Shown one piece after another: positions 61,754 to 64,000 of a stretch of DNA of 64,000 nt; the first letter of the stretch is position 1, and every line of letters begins with the position of its first letter. The stretch covers positions 21,855,410 to 21,919,409 of the forward strand of contig OZ017802.1 of NCBI GenBank assembly GCA_963969395.1, in the 5' to 3' direction. The notes under the pieces were generated by a model. That model was given only the letters and a program-made list of their open reading frames with translations, was not told where the DNA came from and searched no databases. The stretch comes from Pseudoscleropodium purum (taxonomy: Eukaryota; Streptophyta; Bryopsida; Hypnales; Brachytheciaceae). The position numbers were made by a program, and so were the translations under genes.

Positions 61754-64000
61754 CGACGCAGCTTGAAGCTCATGTCTGAAATTAGTTCCTTTTTCCAATC
61801 AGTGCAGAGGCTTGTCTCGGAGGATGGTAGCGCAGTTCAAGATTGGCACGAACTTCCAGCTACTTTTATCAATATGAAGAAATTGAGTGAAGGTCTCCCA
61901 CTCTGCATCATTATTGTGGTCTTCAGAACGATCAAACCTGTCTGTCGGTGCTGTTTCTGCTGTGAAGGCGTTCGAGATTGGCACGGCACTTGCTTAAGAC
62001 AAGTGGCCTCTGCAAATATTCTGTACAGAGAGAAGGCAATCGAATCATGATTCTCACCTTCATGACCTCTTGAGATGGCTTCCACAACATTTCTACGCGT
62101 ATCAGTTGTATGCTCCTTACTGAGCTCTTGATATGCATAGCCAGGAACCCGTGAATGGTCTTTACAACATTACTGTGCATATCAAATTGTATGTCCTTGT
62201 AGGCTTGTATTTGCAAGCACCAGCGGTGTTTAGGTCTGGTTTTTCATTAGGGATGATATGCTCTCTACTGGGCGTGTGCCCTTACTACCGTGTGGTGAAC
62301 TGCGAACCTGCGTGAAGGAATTTTTAATTTGCAGGCTTGTCACGTATCGTTTCTGTACAGGCCATCAATCAGAGATTCAATTTTTTGTTATTATATCCAG
62401 ATAAATCTCTGACCATGTGCTTGTTTTGAACGTGGCTGAATCTTGCCTGTCACTCTGCACATGCTGAATGCTCACCCTCTTTCCCTAGTAAAGGCATGCG
62501 TGCACATGCTAGTTTTAGTGGGTCCTTTGATGTCTTGCTCTTGAGAGTTTATTAGTTTTGTTCATAATTTCGCTGCTCATTGTATTGTCTTTGCATATGA
62601 TGTTGCATTTTCATGACAACGTTCAAAATCAACAGTATGCAGGGATTTGGAGGTACGCTAATGACGAAACCTGCGGACGCAAAACTTTAGAAAAGCTCTT
62701 TGAACTCTCTGTGGCACTTTCTATGTCCAGCTTTGACAGGTGATCCTTTTACATTCAGTTCTGGTCTTCTGGAAGGGTCCGAGCTTGGGGTTGCTCAAGC
62801 AGACGACCTGAGAGTAGCGCTCTGGCAACCACTGTTGCATACTTTTAAGTTTCAGTGGAAATGTTGATGATTTCAAATGAGAGGGAGAGCAACTGTAGTT
62901 CATTCAGATGAGTAGAGGCATAGCTAGCAAACATCGGTACCTGCAATGCCAGAGGCCCTTATAAGTGTAGAACTAATTATGGCAACCACAAAGGCTAGGA
63001 GCTCCAAATTACAAACTAATTAGAATAAAGTTGCATTAGGCACATTACAAACTAAGACATTAAATCTCTTTACAAATAAATTTTTAATTAGTGAATGTTT
63101 CAACCCAAAATTATCCAAAAATCTCTTGTAGGTGTTGGGCATAGCCAAAGATAGAGCCAAAATGTCTTGGGATTGGTCTAGGGTTGATCTTGGGTTAGCC
63201 TTAGATGACTCAAACCATGGTTGCAATTAAAGATCAATAGATTTAGGATAACTTTCTTCTATTAGAATCTAAAAGTAAAATTAGTGTAATGGCTTCTAAA
63301 GTAGATCTAATATTTAATATATAATGCAATAATTACAAAAATCAACAAAAAAAAAGATACAAGTTTTGAAAATAATGCATAAAGAGCTTGGCAATTTAGT
63401 GAAAGGCATTTTTGTGTCAACTCATAATTATGCAAATGTTTTCAATAGAGTTACAAAAGAATCCAATAATAGAGGTTATTGTGGTAGCAATAGTAAATGT
63501 GGATTAGCAACGATGATTGGTCTTATATGGTTAACCCTTTAAGTCCCAAACCTATTAGGAAGGTAGAGAAAACATTGCAAGAATCTTTGCAGGAATCTTT
63601 CAAACACTGTGGAATTGTGAAGTTCTTTAAGCGATAACAAAGAACATAACCATATACAACCAATGTTCATGTGCTTAGTAAACTTTTGTCAAGAGACAAG
63701 CATGCTTTACTATTAAAATTAAAAAGAAAGTAGAAAAGAAAATTAGTATATAATGGAGTGGATACACAACTATACAAAAAATGTTGAAGTATTTAACTAC
63801 AACTAGTGCAAATGTAATTGACAGTCAAATAGACAAGCTTACTAGTCAAATAAAGTTACTATTCATTTGAAAATAATATGAAAAAAATTTTAAAATTTTA
63901 AAAAATTTAAAATTTAAAATTTTAAAAATATATATATATGAGGTTTGATAAGTGAAATACAAGCTATAAATGAAACAAGCTATAATTTTGCATATACAAA
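61754..64000. other. 3' flank of the DnaJ-type gene, then AT-rich intergenic DNA
   Basis: 61754 to roughly 62300 may include the 3' untranslated region. Short open frames up to 63226 carry no recognised motif. 63870-63945 is low-complexity A/T palindromic sequence ending in an (AT)n run. Confidence 0.45.

Overview
The window is nuclear DNA from a land plant. The clearest evidence is an intact spliced gene (minus strand, 56902-59931) for the plant form of the TPR/U-box co-chaperone ligase CHIP, with eight exons that join in phase through GT-AG introns. A divergent single-exon gene (61259-61753) encodes a small, probably plastid-targeted protein with four DnaJ-type CxxCxGxG zinc motifs. Most of the rest is AT-rich and full of transposons, which points to a repeat-rich genome. 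The lineage cannot be fixed from sequence reading alone.

Layout. (1) 44-18841 is one large, decayed CACTA (En/Spm) DNA transposon with CACTA ends and a 3-bp target duplication TAG. It holds a broken TNP2-type transposase on the plus strand (9489-13067), broken minus-strand reading frames that diverge from it (about 4536-7183 and 8506-8960), and a probable captured B3-domain gene fragment (13492-15445, minus). (2) 18845-34200 is AT-rich with degenerate dispersed repeats, a small CACTA-like element (27583-28609) and a 409-bp element with a 5-bp target duplication (29669-30077). (3) 34200-43840 is a patchwork with a higher GC content. It holds a small acidic-protein gene (41072-41371, minus), a diverged relative broken by an 8-bp tandem duplication (35463-35845, plus), minisatellites and foldbacks. 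Two copies of a ~600-bp repeat flank its left part. (4) 44704-45875 is a hAT-like non-autonomous element into which a second member of the same family has inserted in reverse orientation. Both have perfect 8-bp target duplications, and the inner copy carries the uninterrupted version of the site. (5) 45884-56900 is AT-rich with a 207-bp CACTA-type MITE, a 36-bp minisatellite organised as two 108-bp higher-order units, a dead PIF/Harbinger (HARBI1-like) transposase and a degenerate tandem array. (6) 56902-61753 holds the two ordinary host genes in head-to-head orientation about 1.3 kb apart, with telo-box motifs near both starts. (7) 61754-64000 returns to AT-rich non-coding DNA.

The most informative structures are the self-nested hAT-like element, the complete CACTA element with its divergent second reading frame and possible B3 capture, and the pair of related acidic genes. 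I found no RNA genes, CRISPR arrays or convincing LTR pairs by eye.
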